Assembly: GCA_020060105.1 (NCBI GenBank)
Contig: JAGVAV010000006.1
Location: 1-38,505, forward strand
Length of the DNA stretch: 38,505 bases
Source of the DNA: Candidatus Woesebacteria bacterium
GTDB taxonomy: Bacteria; Patescibacteriota; Microgenomatia; Woykebacterales; 2-01-FULL-43-14
Direction of reading: 5' to 3'
The notes below the pieces were generated by a model, which did no database searches, was not told where the DNA came from, and saw only the letters and a list, made by a program, of their open reading frames with translations. Positions 21,801 to 28,616 of this stretch are shown here, in pieces (the first letter of the stretch is position 1; each line of letters opens with the position of its first letter). The position numbers were made by a program, and so were the translations under genes.

Positions 21801-23683
21801 CTAAATTTGTACGAACCAGACTTTGAGGCCGTCAAAGTAAAGGTGGCGTTCCCGGAAGAATCAGTTTGGGCAAACAAATTGGGCAAGTCTTCTTCCTCTT
21901 TTTGATAAGAAGGATACTTTTGACCCGGCTCAAGATAGGAAACCCACTCTTCCCGCCTCACGCTGGCCGTCAAAGAGACGCTGTCAACCTTACCGCCTAA
22001 TCGCGGCACTAAAACTAAGGGCAAAGAAAGAGTTTGACCGACGCTAGAGCCGTAGGTATAGTTTTTCCGATAAATACTGTAGTCGCCCTGGTAAACTAAA
22101 ACATTTTTTCGGGCAAAAGAAGTGTTGCCGAAAGAATCATCTAACGTCGCTTCCATTGAAAATACCTGGCTTCTATTTCTTTGGGAAGGAATTTTTAATT
22201 TTAACTTGACCTCCGCTTCTCCCTTTTCATCTAAAATCACGCTCCCCCCTTCCACCTCCGTTCCGTACCAGTAGCGATAACGGTAACTGTCATCAAGAGC
22301 GTAAGACTGGCTAGCCAAGTAACTATATTCATAAAAATCGCTGGCGTAAATTTTATAAGAGACTTGCTGGTCAGATAAAGGCTGACCGGAGAAATACTGC
22401 CCGGAGATTTTGAAGGTGTTTTCGTCCCCGTTAATCACCTCTGCAGAGGAGGCTTCAACATTGATAAAGTGTTCTGGCTTTCGATAAAAGGCCACCTGAA
22501 AACTAATCGTGTCGCTCCCCCACCAATCCGAAGAAGAAGCCACTTTGGGAACACTCACCTGAAGGTGATACGAACCGGTTGAAACAGTGTCGGGGAGCTG
22601 ATAGTCTCCATAAATTGTTCCCTCAGAGGTAATTTGAAAGCTTTTTTCAAAAATCGAGTTCTTCTCATCCCAATTTCGGTAAATTTTGACGTTCGCGGTT
22701 CCCTTAGGGATGCTGTAGCGAGCGTCGTCATCATCTCTCAGAATAGCTTTGAAATGAACCGTGTCACCCGGACGGTAAAGAGGCCGATCGGTAAGGACAA
22801 AGTAGCGGGCCTGCTTATTTTTGGGCTGAAAAGAACGGTAATTGTAATCGTAATTAAGGCGATGCATGTTGATCGGGATCATCGCCCGCTCTTCGCCTAG
22901 GGAAACCAAGGCAATATCGGCCTCGCCGGAAAGCGGAGTGGTCGCGATTCCTTCTTGGTTGAACACGGCCGAAGAAAGAACTTTAGGACTGTTTAGAAGG
23001 CTATAAACTCTCACTTCCCCTTCGGTAATACTCCGGCGGGTTTTAAAGTTTTGCCCCCAGAAAATAAATTCGTCGTTTCCCTCCTTAACCAAGGCTCCCA
23101 CCTCGGAACGAATAACCAAAGACTCACTGCTAACTTCGTTTGACTTAGCCCGCAAAAACCAAATCCCCGTTCCTTCAACTGGCAAGAGAAGCTTTGAACC
23201 TTTCCCCCACTCTGAGACGACCTGATGATCAACCGTCGCCACATACTGAAAACGACTCACGTCCAGATTTTTCTTGATCTGTTTATTTTTCTCATCGTGG
23301 GTCAAGTAATCTAGCAAAGCCTCTTCATCGGCCTTATAGATCTCAATTTTTACTTCATCGGAAACATTGTAACCTTCAACGCTGATTGCCGGTTCGTCCG
23401 AAGAGGCCAAAGGAATGACTCCGCCGCTGCTGTAACCCTCAAGATTGCTAAAGTAAAGCCGAGGGTTTTCTCCCCAGTAATTGTATTGGCCAAGAACTTT
23501 ATCGTTTCCTTCGGGGAGGCTTTTTGGAGTCTCTTTTTCTCTCGCTTGGGTCAAAAAAGGCAAACGGCTCGAAAATCCGGAAGAATAAATAAAGGAAAAA
23601 AGAAGCAATAAACCTATTAAGACTGGAGCAGTCTTTGGAGAAAGAAGACGGGTAATTCGTTTGAGGAGTCGGCAGGTTTTCAT
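18848..23683 (-). CDS. Alpha-2-macroglobulin family protein, 1611 aa, with thioester motif
   Basis: Large envelope-bound protein that would trap proteases. An N-terminal hydrophobic anchor (~18-38) precedes several macroglobulin beta domains. The MG2-type segment FVLTDRPLYRPGDTVHFKA and a Gly-rich bait-like stretch (EGGGGGDGEG) are clear. The thioester Cys is Cys1068 with Gln1071 (YGCVEQ), in an alpha/alpha toroid domain (LQHSDGGWSWW). The C-terminus has a second transmembrane helix (~1570-1592) and a basic cytoplasmic tail. Membrane anchors at both ends are unlike the usual lipoprotein form. No pbpC partner is adjacent; an exported MEMO protein is. A consensus promoter lies upstream (23713-23741). 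Confidence 0.92.
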   Translation of the reverse strand: MKTCRLLKRITRLLSPKTAPVLIGLLLLFSFIYSSGFSSRLPFLTQAREKETPKSLPEGNDKVLGQYNYWGENPRLYFSNLEGYSSGGVIPLASSDEPAISVEGYNVSDEVKIEIYKADEEALLDYLTHDEKNKQIKKNLDVSRFQYVATVDHQVVSEWGKGSKLLLPVEGTGIWFLRAKSNEVSSESLVIRSEVGALVKEGNDEFIFWGQNFKTRRSITEGEVRVYSLLNSPKVLSSAVFNQEGIATTPLSGEADIALVSLGEERAMIPINMHRLNYDYNYRSFQPKNKQARYFVLTDRPLYRPGDTVHFKAILRDDDDARYSIPKGTANVKIYRNWDEKNSIFEKSFQITSEGTIYGDYQLPDTVSTGSYHLQVSVPKVASSSDWWGSDTISFQVAFYRKPEHFINVEASSAEVINGDENTFKISGQYFSGQPLSDQQVSYKIYASDFYEYSYLASQSYALDDSYRYRYWYGTEVEGGSVILDEKGEAEVKLKLKIPSQRNRSQVFSMEATLDDSFGNTSFARKNVLVYQGDYSIYRKNYTYGSSVGQTLSLPLVLVPRLGGKVDSVSLTASVRREEWVSYLEPGQKYPSYQKEEEDLPNLFAQTDSSGNATFTLTASKSGSYKFSVSGNDSLGNKVSREFYFWVAKENKPYYFGNQNSGLTISTDKEQYLPGEKAKFSLSSDLADRDVFLSLERDQVHRYQVVRLNGYTGEVEVTLLETDMPNVFAEAASFSETAFNHHEVKVIVSTESRKLILSLTPSQKVFGPGDNVEIQVKTTDLYGNPVSAEVAVWVVDKALFELTDSGLGKIFDRFWSERYNNTQWAHSLEGIIVPVAEGGGGGDGEGISDRDHFSDAPYWNPSVKTNALGQAKVSFKLPDNLTTWLISAVGANSETMVGQTVEEVRVTKDLVVRPILPNILREGDELTLSALVHNFTESDHVFDVDLRFDSGEVRNATYSGVLIKSKERQQFYWPVLPNKENEKAKMTFSARAKDDPKVADTITQEIPVWAFGYNDRKAQVSEGDKIFSFSLASDSHPGKSKVTLSLAPTLLGTLPKAMEYLVDYPYGCVEQTTSRFVPAIIAKANPELFAQVLEGKDLDEMIRKGVQRLSTLQHSDGGWSWWSSGNPDSFVTAYVVEYLLEAKKVGISVEEGILSRAQRYLERDRYYDYSIKDNREYKDEEKVVRAYALTLLGSEKGKWKLAEVSNISTDTLAYEVMKNILNGDKNPSTNYLSELLSRAKTQGEGIYWEKGPRERFGSENATTALALRAVILSGQEREMAVKAARSLSQNRKSSYWSNTFSTVQAIRAVVDFAKTGKETTPSYTYKVLLDEKEIGQGKVNSPKQMIEDIIIKADQIKPNGSKITIAKSGEGQIYSTLIVDDFLTNRDSPPVSQGLEIRREYLSEKGWGYSLTVGEVVTVRLVVSGLETEENYGVVEDQLPAGLVPINESFKNEQSDQRVYNYYYSYGISDREITQNGVVLSLYRLGPGEHVYTYRARVISAGNFLVPPAIASLMYSPEVYARTQPRVLRVTSESEFVPEEMGYEDNSPEVKKYYEGDSSQLILIVVAVLAGLIALMILLNKKGVINLTKVKKWFGKRSAKETVESPKNSPP

Positions 23684-23712
23684 TAATCTATTCCCTAGTG
23701 TTTACTAGAAAA

Positions 23713-23741
23713 AGCTTAACACGACTGCTTGGTTGTGTCAA
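23713..23741 (-). promoter_or_regulatory. Promoter of the alpha-2-macroglobulin gene
   Basis: TTGACA (23736-23741), 17 bases, TAAGCT (23713-23718) on the minus strand. The short leader has CTAGT-AAAC-ACTAG (23694-23707) and AGGGAA before ATG 23683. The same TTGACA-17-TAAGCT pair drives the ncRNA at 23985-24434. Confidence 0.7.
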
Positions 23742-23751
23742 TGCTTGGCTG

Positions 23752-23780
23752 TAGACTTAGGAAAAGCAAAACTGTACAAT
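23752..23780 (+). promoter_or_regulatory. Promoter of the 32-aa membrane peptide gene
   Basis: TAGACT (23752-23757), 17 bases, TACAAT (23775-23780), divergent from the alpha-2-macroglobulin promoter. Confidence 0.5.
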
Positions 23781-23809
23781 TTGGTCTTGAGGGCAAAAAT
23801 GGAGGGCAT

Positions 23810-23908
23810 GTGGAAGAAATTTTTTCCGTTCCAAATCTTTATTGGGGCCTACTCGCCGCTTTAGTAACCTTTAGCGTCGCTTACTGGCTCAAAATCATCC
23901 GCGACTAA
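23810..23908 (+). CDS. Small single-helix membrane protein, 32 aa
   Basis: GTG 23810 has GGAGG four bases upstream and a plausible promoter. The peptide is MEEIFSVPN, then a hydrophobic segment (YWGLLAALVTFSVAYWL), then a basic end (KIIRD): a typical small single-pass membrane protein. It is not recognised. It is divergent from the alpha-2-macroglobulin gene and is followed after 16 bases by the first copy of the 37-bp repeat. Confidence 0.55.
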   Translation: MEEIFSVPNLYWGLLAALVTFSVAYWLKIIRD

Positions 23909-23924
23909 CAAGACCAGACAACTA

Positions 23925-23961
23925 GACACCCCCGGGGTGTCCGCCTATTGGCACAGTAGGA
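23925..23961. repeat. 37-bp direct repeat, copy 1
   Basis: Identical to 24521-24557. It opens with the hairpin GACACCCC-C-GGGGTGTC and continues CGCCTATTGGCACAGTAGGA. The two copies flank the ncRNA candidate at 23985-24434. Confidence 0.85.
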
Positions 23962-23984
23962 AATTTATGGGGTAACGAACTAGA

Positions 23985-24434
23985 GAAAAGAAAAAGGCGG
24001 TGAGATTAGATTTTTCGAAAACCTATCGTCACCGCCCATGAATGTTCTCGTGGGTAGAGTCAACCCCACCAAACTCTACCCCCGCTTGGAGCTGATGCCT
24101 CACCTTGCGCACGGGTCAAGCATCGGGATCTTGAGAGATTTTTAGCTGGATCACTAGGGTAGCGCTATTTCCCTAGCGTTCAGGTTAGCAGGGTTCCGCT
24201 CCTAAAAAGCCCCACTGCCATCTCTCACCACAACTGGGAGTCCCAGTTTTAAGCTCGGCCATCCAAGCAGATGGACGTAGTGGCAATGACTGCAAGGATT
24301 TAACGCCTTAAACGACCACTTTACCAGCCACTCACCGCGAGCCACTCTCAAGTATAGGGTTACCTGAAAAACTGCCTTGTTTGGACAAGACAGCCTCACA
24401 GATAACCCCAGTGGAGTTAATTTTTCAAAGAACA
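23985..24434 (-). ncRNA. Candidate structured ncRNA, about 450 nt, own promoter and terminator
   Basis: The minus-strand unit starts after TTGACA-17-TAAGCT (24441-24469) and ends with GGCGGTGA/TCACCGCC (24029-24036 with 23996-24003) plus TTTTTCTTTT. The sequence is rich in hairpins: GGGTTATCTG/CAGGTAACCC enclosing CTGTCTTG/CAAGGCAG, CTGGGACTCCCAG, CTAGGG/CCCTAG, GATGC/GCATC, and a 9-bp GGGTAGAGT/ACTCTACCC. An 82-residue open frame exists (24202-24450), but its start lies upstream of the predicted RNA start and has no SD, so I treat it as fortuitous. The conserved cores of tmRNA, RNase P RNA and SRP RNA were not found. Class unknown. Confidence 0.6.
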
Positions 24435-24440
24435 AGCAGG

Positions 24441-24469
24441 AGCTTAACATAAAACTAAAAACTTGTCAA
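24441..24469 (-). promoter_or_regulatory. Promoter of the 450-nt ncRNA candidate
   Basis: TTGACA (24464-24469), 17 bases, TAAGCT (24441-24446) on the minus strand. Confidence 0.7.
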
Positions 24470-24520
24470 TCAGACAACTAATCAAACATATAAGACAAGA
24501 ACCGGAACCGGACACAACCG

Positions 24521-24557
24521 GACACCCCCGGGGTGTCCGCCTATTGGCACAGTAGGA
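24521..24557. repeat. 37-bp direct repeat, copy 2
   Basis: Exact copy of 23925-23961. Here the flanks extend the hairpin to 10 bp (CGGACACCCC-C-GGGGTGTCCG). It ends 15 bases before the -35 box of the 720-aa surface protein gene. Confidence 0.85.
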
Positions 24558-24572
24558 GCATGAAGTAAGGGG

Positions 24573-24602
24573 TTGACAAATTTCGTCCCTTGGCAGTAAG
24601 AT
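24573..24602 (+). promoter_or_regulatory. Promoter of the LPXTG-like surface protein gene, leaderless
   Basis: TTGACA (24573-24578), 18 bases, TAAGAT (24597-24602), then six bases and ATG 24609. No Shine-Dalgarno site. Confidence 0.75.
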
Positions 24603-24608
24603 AAAGCC

Positions 24609-26771
24609 ATGCTGCCTAAACGACTTATAATGATCACTACTTTTTTCCTTCTTTTCCTTTTCTTCTCTAGTCCAGTTTCAGCCGAAAACCTTCTTCAAAA
24701 CCCAGATTTTGAATCCTCTAGCGGTAACCTATTGGAATCGTGGGCTGATTGGGGCGGTGATTTAGAGGCCACTTCTTCCCCGATTCTCTCTGGCAACCAT
24801 TCGGCGATGTTTACCAGTAGCGGCTCGGCTGTCACCAAATATTTTTATCAAACCGTTCCGATCATCTCTTCAGCAAACTACTCTTTTTCCGCCTTCACCT
24901 TGAAAAACGAGGCTACAGGTTCAGTTTACTTAAGAATTAGCTGGTATGAATCGGCTGTTGGAAGTGGTAGCGCAATTTCTAACAGCGATAGCAAACTGCT
25001 TTCCGGAGAAGTTCCTAGTTTCCAAGAAATCTTGATTCAATCTGTCCGCGCTCCGGAAAACGCCAACTCGGCTAAAGTCAAGCTGATGTTAAAACCCGAA
25101 ACTACGGCAACCGTCGCTGCCTATTTCGATAACGTTACCTTTCAACTTATTCCTCCAGAGGATGAGGAAGATGGAGACGAAGGGACACAAGAACCAGAAG
25201 AAACCGAAGAACCCCAAGAAGACCCCAAAACTCAACCAACCGAGCCAGAGCCACCGCCCGAAAAACCCCTCTCAGTTTCCTTTTCCCACCCTCCAACTGC
25301 CCAAGTTAATACTCCTTTCGAGATCGCTATCAACGTAGAATTAGCTCTTCCTAATACCGACTATCAAGTTAAATCCCTAATCGGCTCAACCCCAACCTCA
25401 TCTGGGGGAAGCATTTACAACCCCGGTAACGATAGTTGGCCGGTTTGGAACAGTCCTTGGGACAAATTCCCCACTCTAACCACCGACGCGAGCGGCTCTG
25501 CCTCTTGTGTTTTTAAAGTAAAGTCATCCGAAAAAGCTACCGAAGGTCCTCATTACATTCGAATTCGCCTACTCCAACAAGGAAAGGATGATTCCATTAC
25601 TTCTGAACCTCAGAGTATCCATCTTACCGAACCCCCTTCCGCTGAAGAAAACGTGGCCACGGAAGAGGCAACCGCAACCGCCCCACTTTCAATCAACTTC
25701 GCCTTGCCTGAAGAGGTTTCTTTGGGTGAAGAATTTGAAATTGAGATTGAAGTAACCAACGCTGAACCCTCAACCGTCTACCATCTTAAATTTTTGGCCG
25801 GACCGGATGAAGGTAAACTTACCAAAGGCCAGACTTTTAACGCCAACAACTCCCCGCCTGATAACTGGCTTTCCAACTCCGACCATTGGGGAAAATTTCC
25901 CAAGTTCTTCACTGATCAAAAAGGCTTCTGGTCCGGTAAAATAAAGGCTCGCCTAAGCGAAACCGCGGAACCCGGAAGTTACTTTACCGCCATAAGAATT
26001 AGAAAGGAAAATGAAAGCAGATACTACGATTCGGTAACTTACCTTCTAAAAGCGATTACCTTCCCCGAAGAAGGAAAGGTTCTTGGTCAGGCTTTAATCT
26101 CAATCGCTTTCGCCCGAGAGCAACCAGATGAAACTGAAGTTTCCGTTGAAGGGGTAGTTACCGCTCCGCCTGATCTCCTGGGAAAAGGAACTTTTTACAT
26201 TCAAGATGAAACCGGCGGGATAATGATCAGAATACCTTCCAAAGCCAGTCTCGCTTTATCTTTAGGGGATCGGGTAACAGTTCAAGGCCAGATGGGTTCT
26301 TCAAGGGGAGAGCGTTACTTAGACGTCGGGGTAATCTCAGAAATTAACGTTCTTACCCGAGCCTCTCCGCCTGAACCAAAAGTCGTTCAGACTAGTCAAA
26401 TCCAGCAAGATTATGAAGGCCAATTAGTGACCATCAAAGGAAAGGTGGTGGAAACAAAAGGAAACACTTTTTACCTTGACGACGGTTCGGGAAAGGCTAA
26501 GGTTTACATTAAAAAATCCGCCGAAATTAAGAAACCGAAAATGAAAGTTGGCCAGATGGTCCAAGTCATTGGAGTGGTTAGTCAATATGAAAATTCCCAA
26601 ATCTCAGATCCTGGTTATCGGCTTTTGCCTAGATATGATTCCGACATTAAGATCTTACCCCTCACGGGAGGAAACCTCCCTTTTGGAATCCCTTTCCTTT
26701 TTCTTGGTCTGGGGTTAAGGGCAGCGCTAATTAAGGCCAAAGACTTTAGGCAACGACCGCTTGATCGTTGA
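24609..26771 (+). CDS. Secreted multidomain surface protein with LPLTG C-terminal sorting-like signal, 720 aa
   Basis: Signal peptide 1-25 (cleavage near PVSAEN). Residues ~26-175 look like a carbohydrate-binding-module-type jelly roll (LLQNPDFESSSGN start, FDNVTFQL end). A Pro/Glu/Thr-rich acidic linker follows (~178-222). Then come two related domains (~223-340 and ~352-480), each with a W-x-K-F-P then T-D-x-x-G core, an internal duplication. Two OB-fold-like domains (~500-580 and ~595-675, e.g. GTFYIQDETGGIMI and NTFYLDDGSGKAKVYI) precede LPLTG at 683-687, a hydrophobic stretch and a basic tail. This matches a sortase substrate, though no sortase is in the window. Exact function unknown; likely cell-surface binding. 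Confidence 0.75.
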   Translation: MLPKRLIMITTFFLLFLFFSSPVSAENLLQNPDFESSSGNLLESWADWGGDLEATSSPILSGNHSAMFTSSGSAVTKYFYQTVPIISSANYSFSAFTLKNEATGSVYLRISWYESAVGSGSAISNSDSKLLSGEVPSFQEILIQSVRAPENANSAKVKLMLKPETTATVAAYFDNVTFQLIPPEDEEDGDEGTQEPEETEEPQEDPKTQPTEPEPPPEKPLSVSFSHPPTAQVNTPFEIAINVELALPNTDYQVKSLIGSTPTSSGGSIYNPGNDSWPVWNSPWDKFPTLTTDASGSASCVFKVKSSEKATEGPHYIRIRLLQQGKDDSITSEPQSIHLTEPPSAEENVATEEATATAPLSINFALPEEVSLGEEFEIEIEVTNAEPSTVYHLKFLAGPDEGKLTKGQTFNANNSPPDNWLSNSDHWGKFPKFFTDQKGFWSGKIKARLSETAEPGSYFTAIRIRKENESRYYDSVTYLLKAITFPEEGKVLGQALISIAFAREQPDETEVSVEGVVTAPPDLLGKGTFYIQDETGGIMIRIPSKASLALSLGDRVTVQGQMGSSRGERYLDVGVISEINVLTRASPPEPKVVQTSQIQQDYEGQLVTIKGKVVETKGNTFYLDDGSGKAKVYIKKSAEIKKPKMKVGQMVQVIGVVSQYENSQISDPGYRLLPRYDSDIKILPLTGGNLPFGIPFLFLGLGLRAALIKAKDFRQRPLDR

Positions 26772-26789
26772 AGAAAAATCACATATAAT
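26761..26789 (+). promoter_or_regulatory. Promoter of the cohesin-dockerin gene
   Basis: TTGATC (26761-26766), 17 bases, TATAAT (26784-26789). The -35 box overlaps the end of the preceding gene. The leader is ~40 nt without an SD. Confidence 0.7.
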
Positions 26790-26837
26790 TTAGAAAGAGT
26801 AAAGACTTTTAAGAATAAAAATGTTTTCTTTACATTT

Positions 26838-27938
26838 ATGATTAACAAAAAGGTATTTTTACTGTTTACGCTTTTCTTCTTTGCCTTTGCCGCTGGTGTT
26901 AAAATCGTTACCTCAAACAATTTTCCTTTCAAAGTCGAATCTAACCCTAGCCTAGTCATCCTCTCCTCTTCCTTAGGTTTTATTTTCATCATCATGTTTT
27001 TACTGAAAAAAATTACCGGCCATGAGGGTAACCTTAGTCTCGAAAGTCAATCAAATACGGCCACGAAAAAACTTCATTTCCACCACCTTCTTCATTGGGC
27101 CATGCTGGCCGTCACGGTAATTATTTTCGCCACCGGATTAAGAGTCGAGTTTCAAGAAAAAGCCTCCCCCTCCGAAGCTAATCAAACCTCGACTCTCTCC
27201 TTAACTCCTTCCACTGGAAACATTGCGCTCAATGCCTCCTTTTCAATTCAAATAACTGTCGACACTGGGGGAGAGAAGACTAACGCCGTCTCAGCAGTTC
27301 TTACCTACCCTTCCGATAAACTAACTGTTGAGGGAATAAGTTACGAATCTTCTTCTTTCAATATCCCGGCTGGCGAAACAATCGATGAAGGTCAAATTGA
27401 AATTATCCGAGGCAGCCTCACCGATATCAGCGGCCAGGTTAACTTGGCGACCCTAAATTTCAAGGGGAAGTCCTTAGGCGAAGCAATCTTGAATTTCGCC
27501 TCCGGCTCAGCAATTCTTCGTTCTGCTGACAGCACCGATTCTCTAAATCTTGAGGCAAGCACTGGAGGAACGTACCAGGTCAGCCAAACTTCTCCCAGCT
27601 CTTCAGGCACCCAAACAACAACTGTCCAAAACCCCACCCCGACAGAAACCGTCACCACCCCGGTTGAAGAGGCGGTTGAAGTCCAAGCCGTTGAGCAAAC
27701 CCAACCTACCTCTGATTCCCAAGAAACTCCAGCGACTTCGACACCCACGCCAGTTACCTCCGCTGGGGGCGATTTTAATTCGGACGGCGCCATCAACGTC
27801 TTTGATCTTTCAATTTTCCTAAAAAAGTTAGCCGCCACAACCGCTGATTTAACCGCTGATTTAACCGCCGATTTAAACGGGGATGGAAAGGTCACCGAGG
27901 CTGATTTAGCCGCTCTTGTGGAAAAATGGCCCAAATGA
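26838..27938 (+). CDS. Membrane protein with both a cohesin-like and a dockerin-like domain
   Basis: 366 aa. Three hydrophobic helices (~5-25, 36-56, 84-103) are followed by a cohesin-like beta domain ~115-245 (starting LSLTPSTGNIALNASF, with AVLTYPSDKL and INLATLNF-type strands). A Thr/Pro/Gln linker follows, then a type I dockerin-like pair of calcium loops: GDFNSDGAINVFD and DLNGDGKVTEAD. Cohesin binds dockerin, so having both in one chain suggests polymer or array formation. Three 12-bp repeats sit between the two calcium loops. It follows the LPXTG-like protein with its own promoter and overlaps VanZ by 4 bases. Confidence 0.78.
   Translation: MINKKVFLLFTLFFFAFAAGVKIVTSNNFPFKVESNPSLVILSSSLGFIFIIMFLLKKITGHEGNLSLESQSNTATKKLHFHHLLHWAMLAVTVIIFATGLRVEFQEKASPSEANQTSTLSLTPSTGNIALNASFSIQITVDTGGEKTNAVSAVLTYPSDKLTVEGISYESSSFNIPAGETIDEGQIEIIRGSLTDISGQVNLATLNFKGKSLGEAILNFASGSAILRSADSTDSLNLEASTGGTYQVSQTSPSSSGTQTTTVQNPTPTETVTTPVEEAVEVQAVEQTQPTSDSQETPATSTPTPVTSAGGDFNSDGAINVFDLSIFLKKLAATTADLTADLTADLNGDGKVTEADLAALVEKWPK
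27840..27875 (+). repeat. Three 12-bp tandem repeats inside the dockerin linker
   Basis: ACCGCTGATTTA occurs twice and a third time with one change (ACCGCCGATTTA), encoding T-A-D-L three times between the two calcium-binding loops. Slippage here would change linker length by four residues without a frameshift. Confidence 0.85.
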
Positions 27939-28315
27939 AAAGTCTCAAGTCGTTTCTTTATCTCTGGCTGCCCCCACTGGCTTGGATGAGCCTAATTTTT
28001 TTCCTCTCCAATATTCCTAAGCTGGAAGCCACTTCCGAGCCAACCGGCAACTTCCTGACTCGAAAGGCAGCTCACCTTTTTGTCTTTGCCGTGCTATTTA
28101 TCCTTATCTTTCGGGCTTTCCGATACCAAAGAGACAAATTAGTGCTTGCTTTCACGTTAACCGTGTTATACGCTATTAGTGACGAGATCCATCAGACTTT
28201 TGTTCCCTTGCGGGAAGGAAAAGCGGAGGATATCGTGGTTGACGCGATCGGCGCTCTTTTAGGTTATCTGTTCCTGAAGGTTCCAAAACCAAGACTTAAA
28301 GGAGAGAAAGGTTGA
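27935..28315 (+). CDS. VanZ-like family membrane protein
   Basis: 126-aa protein with four transmembrane helices and the VanZ pattern: SNIPKL after helix one, RKAAHLFVFAVLF (conserved His), and SDEIHQTFVPLREGKAEDIVVDAIGALLG (conserved D-E-x-H-Q-x-F and D-x-x-x-D-x-x-G). The role of stand-alone VanZ proteins is not settled; VanZ itself raises teicoplanin resistance, and the family is linked to the envelope. ATG 27935 overlaps the upstream stop (ATGA); ATG 27926 is an alternative. Confidence 0.88.
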   Translation: MKSLKSFLYLWLPPLAWMSLIFFLSNIPKLEATSEPTGNFLTRKAAHLFVFAVLFILIFRAFRYQRDKLVLAFTLTVLYAISDEIHQTFVPLREGKAEDIVVDAIGALLGYLFLKVPKPRLKGEKG

Positions 28316-28590
28316 AGAAAGTAGAAATCTCCCAGTCTCCCCTCGGTTTCTACGTTGTAGGGGGTGACTTCCGGCGGGAAGTAGCCACAGCAGAGTGGCA
28401 TCATGCAACCATGGTCGAAGGTGGAAGCCAATCGCAACACGAAAACTGCGTTAAGGACTGCTGCCGTTTTCGAAATCACTGCCCGGCCGCCAGCACTAAA
28501 CCATCAATCGGGGAGATCATAAATCAGCCCTCTCTTCTCTAAAAGCACTACTAGTCGCCTCAAAAATCAAAGGAGGCGACTTTCCTTTTT
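28316..28590 (+). ncRNA. Possible structured RNA between vanZ and tsaE (alternatively a 76-aa ORF)
   Basis: ATCTCCC near 28326 can pair with GGGGAGAT near 28510, enclosing ACTTCC-GGCG-GGAAGT and GCCAC-6-GTGGC hairpins; a strong terminator closes the stretch. No promoter of its own is evident, so it could be the 3' part of the surface-protein transcript. The same DNA is open as a 76-residue frame from TTG 28312 with GGAGAG upstream (Cys/His-containing, unrecognised), overlapping the VanZ stop. I cannot decide between the two from sequence alone. Confidence 0.35.
28553..28590 (+). terminator. Rho-independent terminator upstream of tsaE
   Basis: Perfect 9-bp stem AGTCGCCTC/GAGGCGACT (28553-28561 with 28573-28581) followed by TTCCTTTTT. 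Confidence 0.85.
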
Positions 28591-28610
28591 CCAGATAGTT
28601 CTGGTAAACT
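28591..28610 (+). promoter_or_regulatory. tsaE promoter, leaderless, with inverted repeat
   Basis: Extended -10 TGGTAAACT (28602-28610), then six bases to ATG 28617. CCAGA-TAGT-TCTGG (28591-28604) overlaps its upstream edge. No SD. Confidence 0.6.
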
Positions 28611-28616
28611 CTACTT

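Noticed and set aside
23985-24434. An 82-residue ORF on the minus strand inside the ncRNA candidate
   Set aside because: Its ATG lies upstream of the predicted RNA start and has no Shine-Dalgarno site; the stretch is dominated by hairpins.
27392-27934. 180-residue frame antisense to the cohesin-dockerin gene
   Set aside because: Low-complexity Val/Ser/Thr frame mirroring the Thr/Pro linker on the other strand; no start signals.
28360-28385. SRP RNA-like apex in ACTTCCGGCGGGAAGTAGCC
   Set aside because: Superficial likeness only: the tetraloop is GGCG rather than GGAA-type and it is not at the centre of the folded region.
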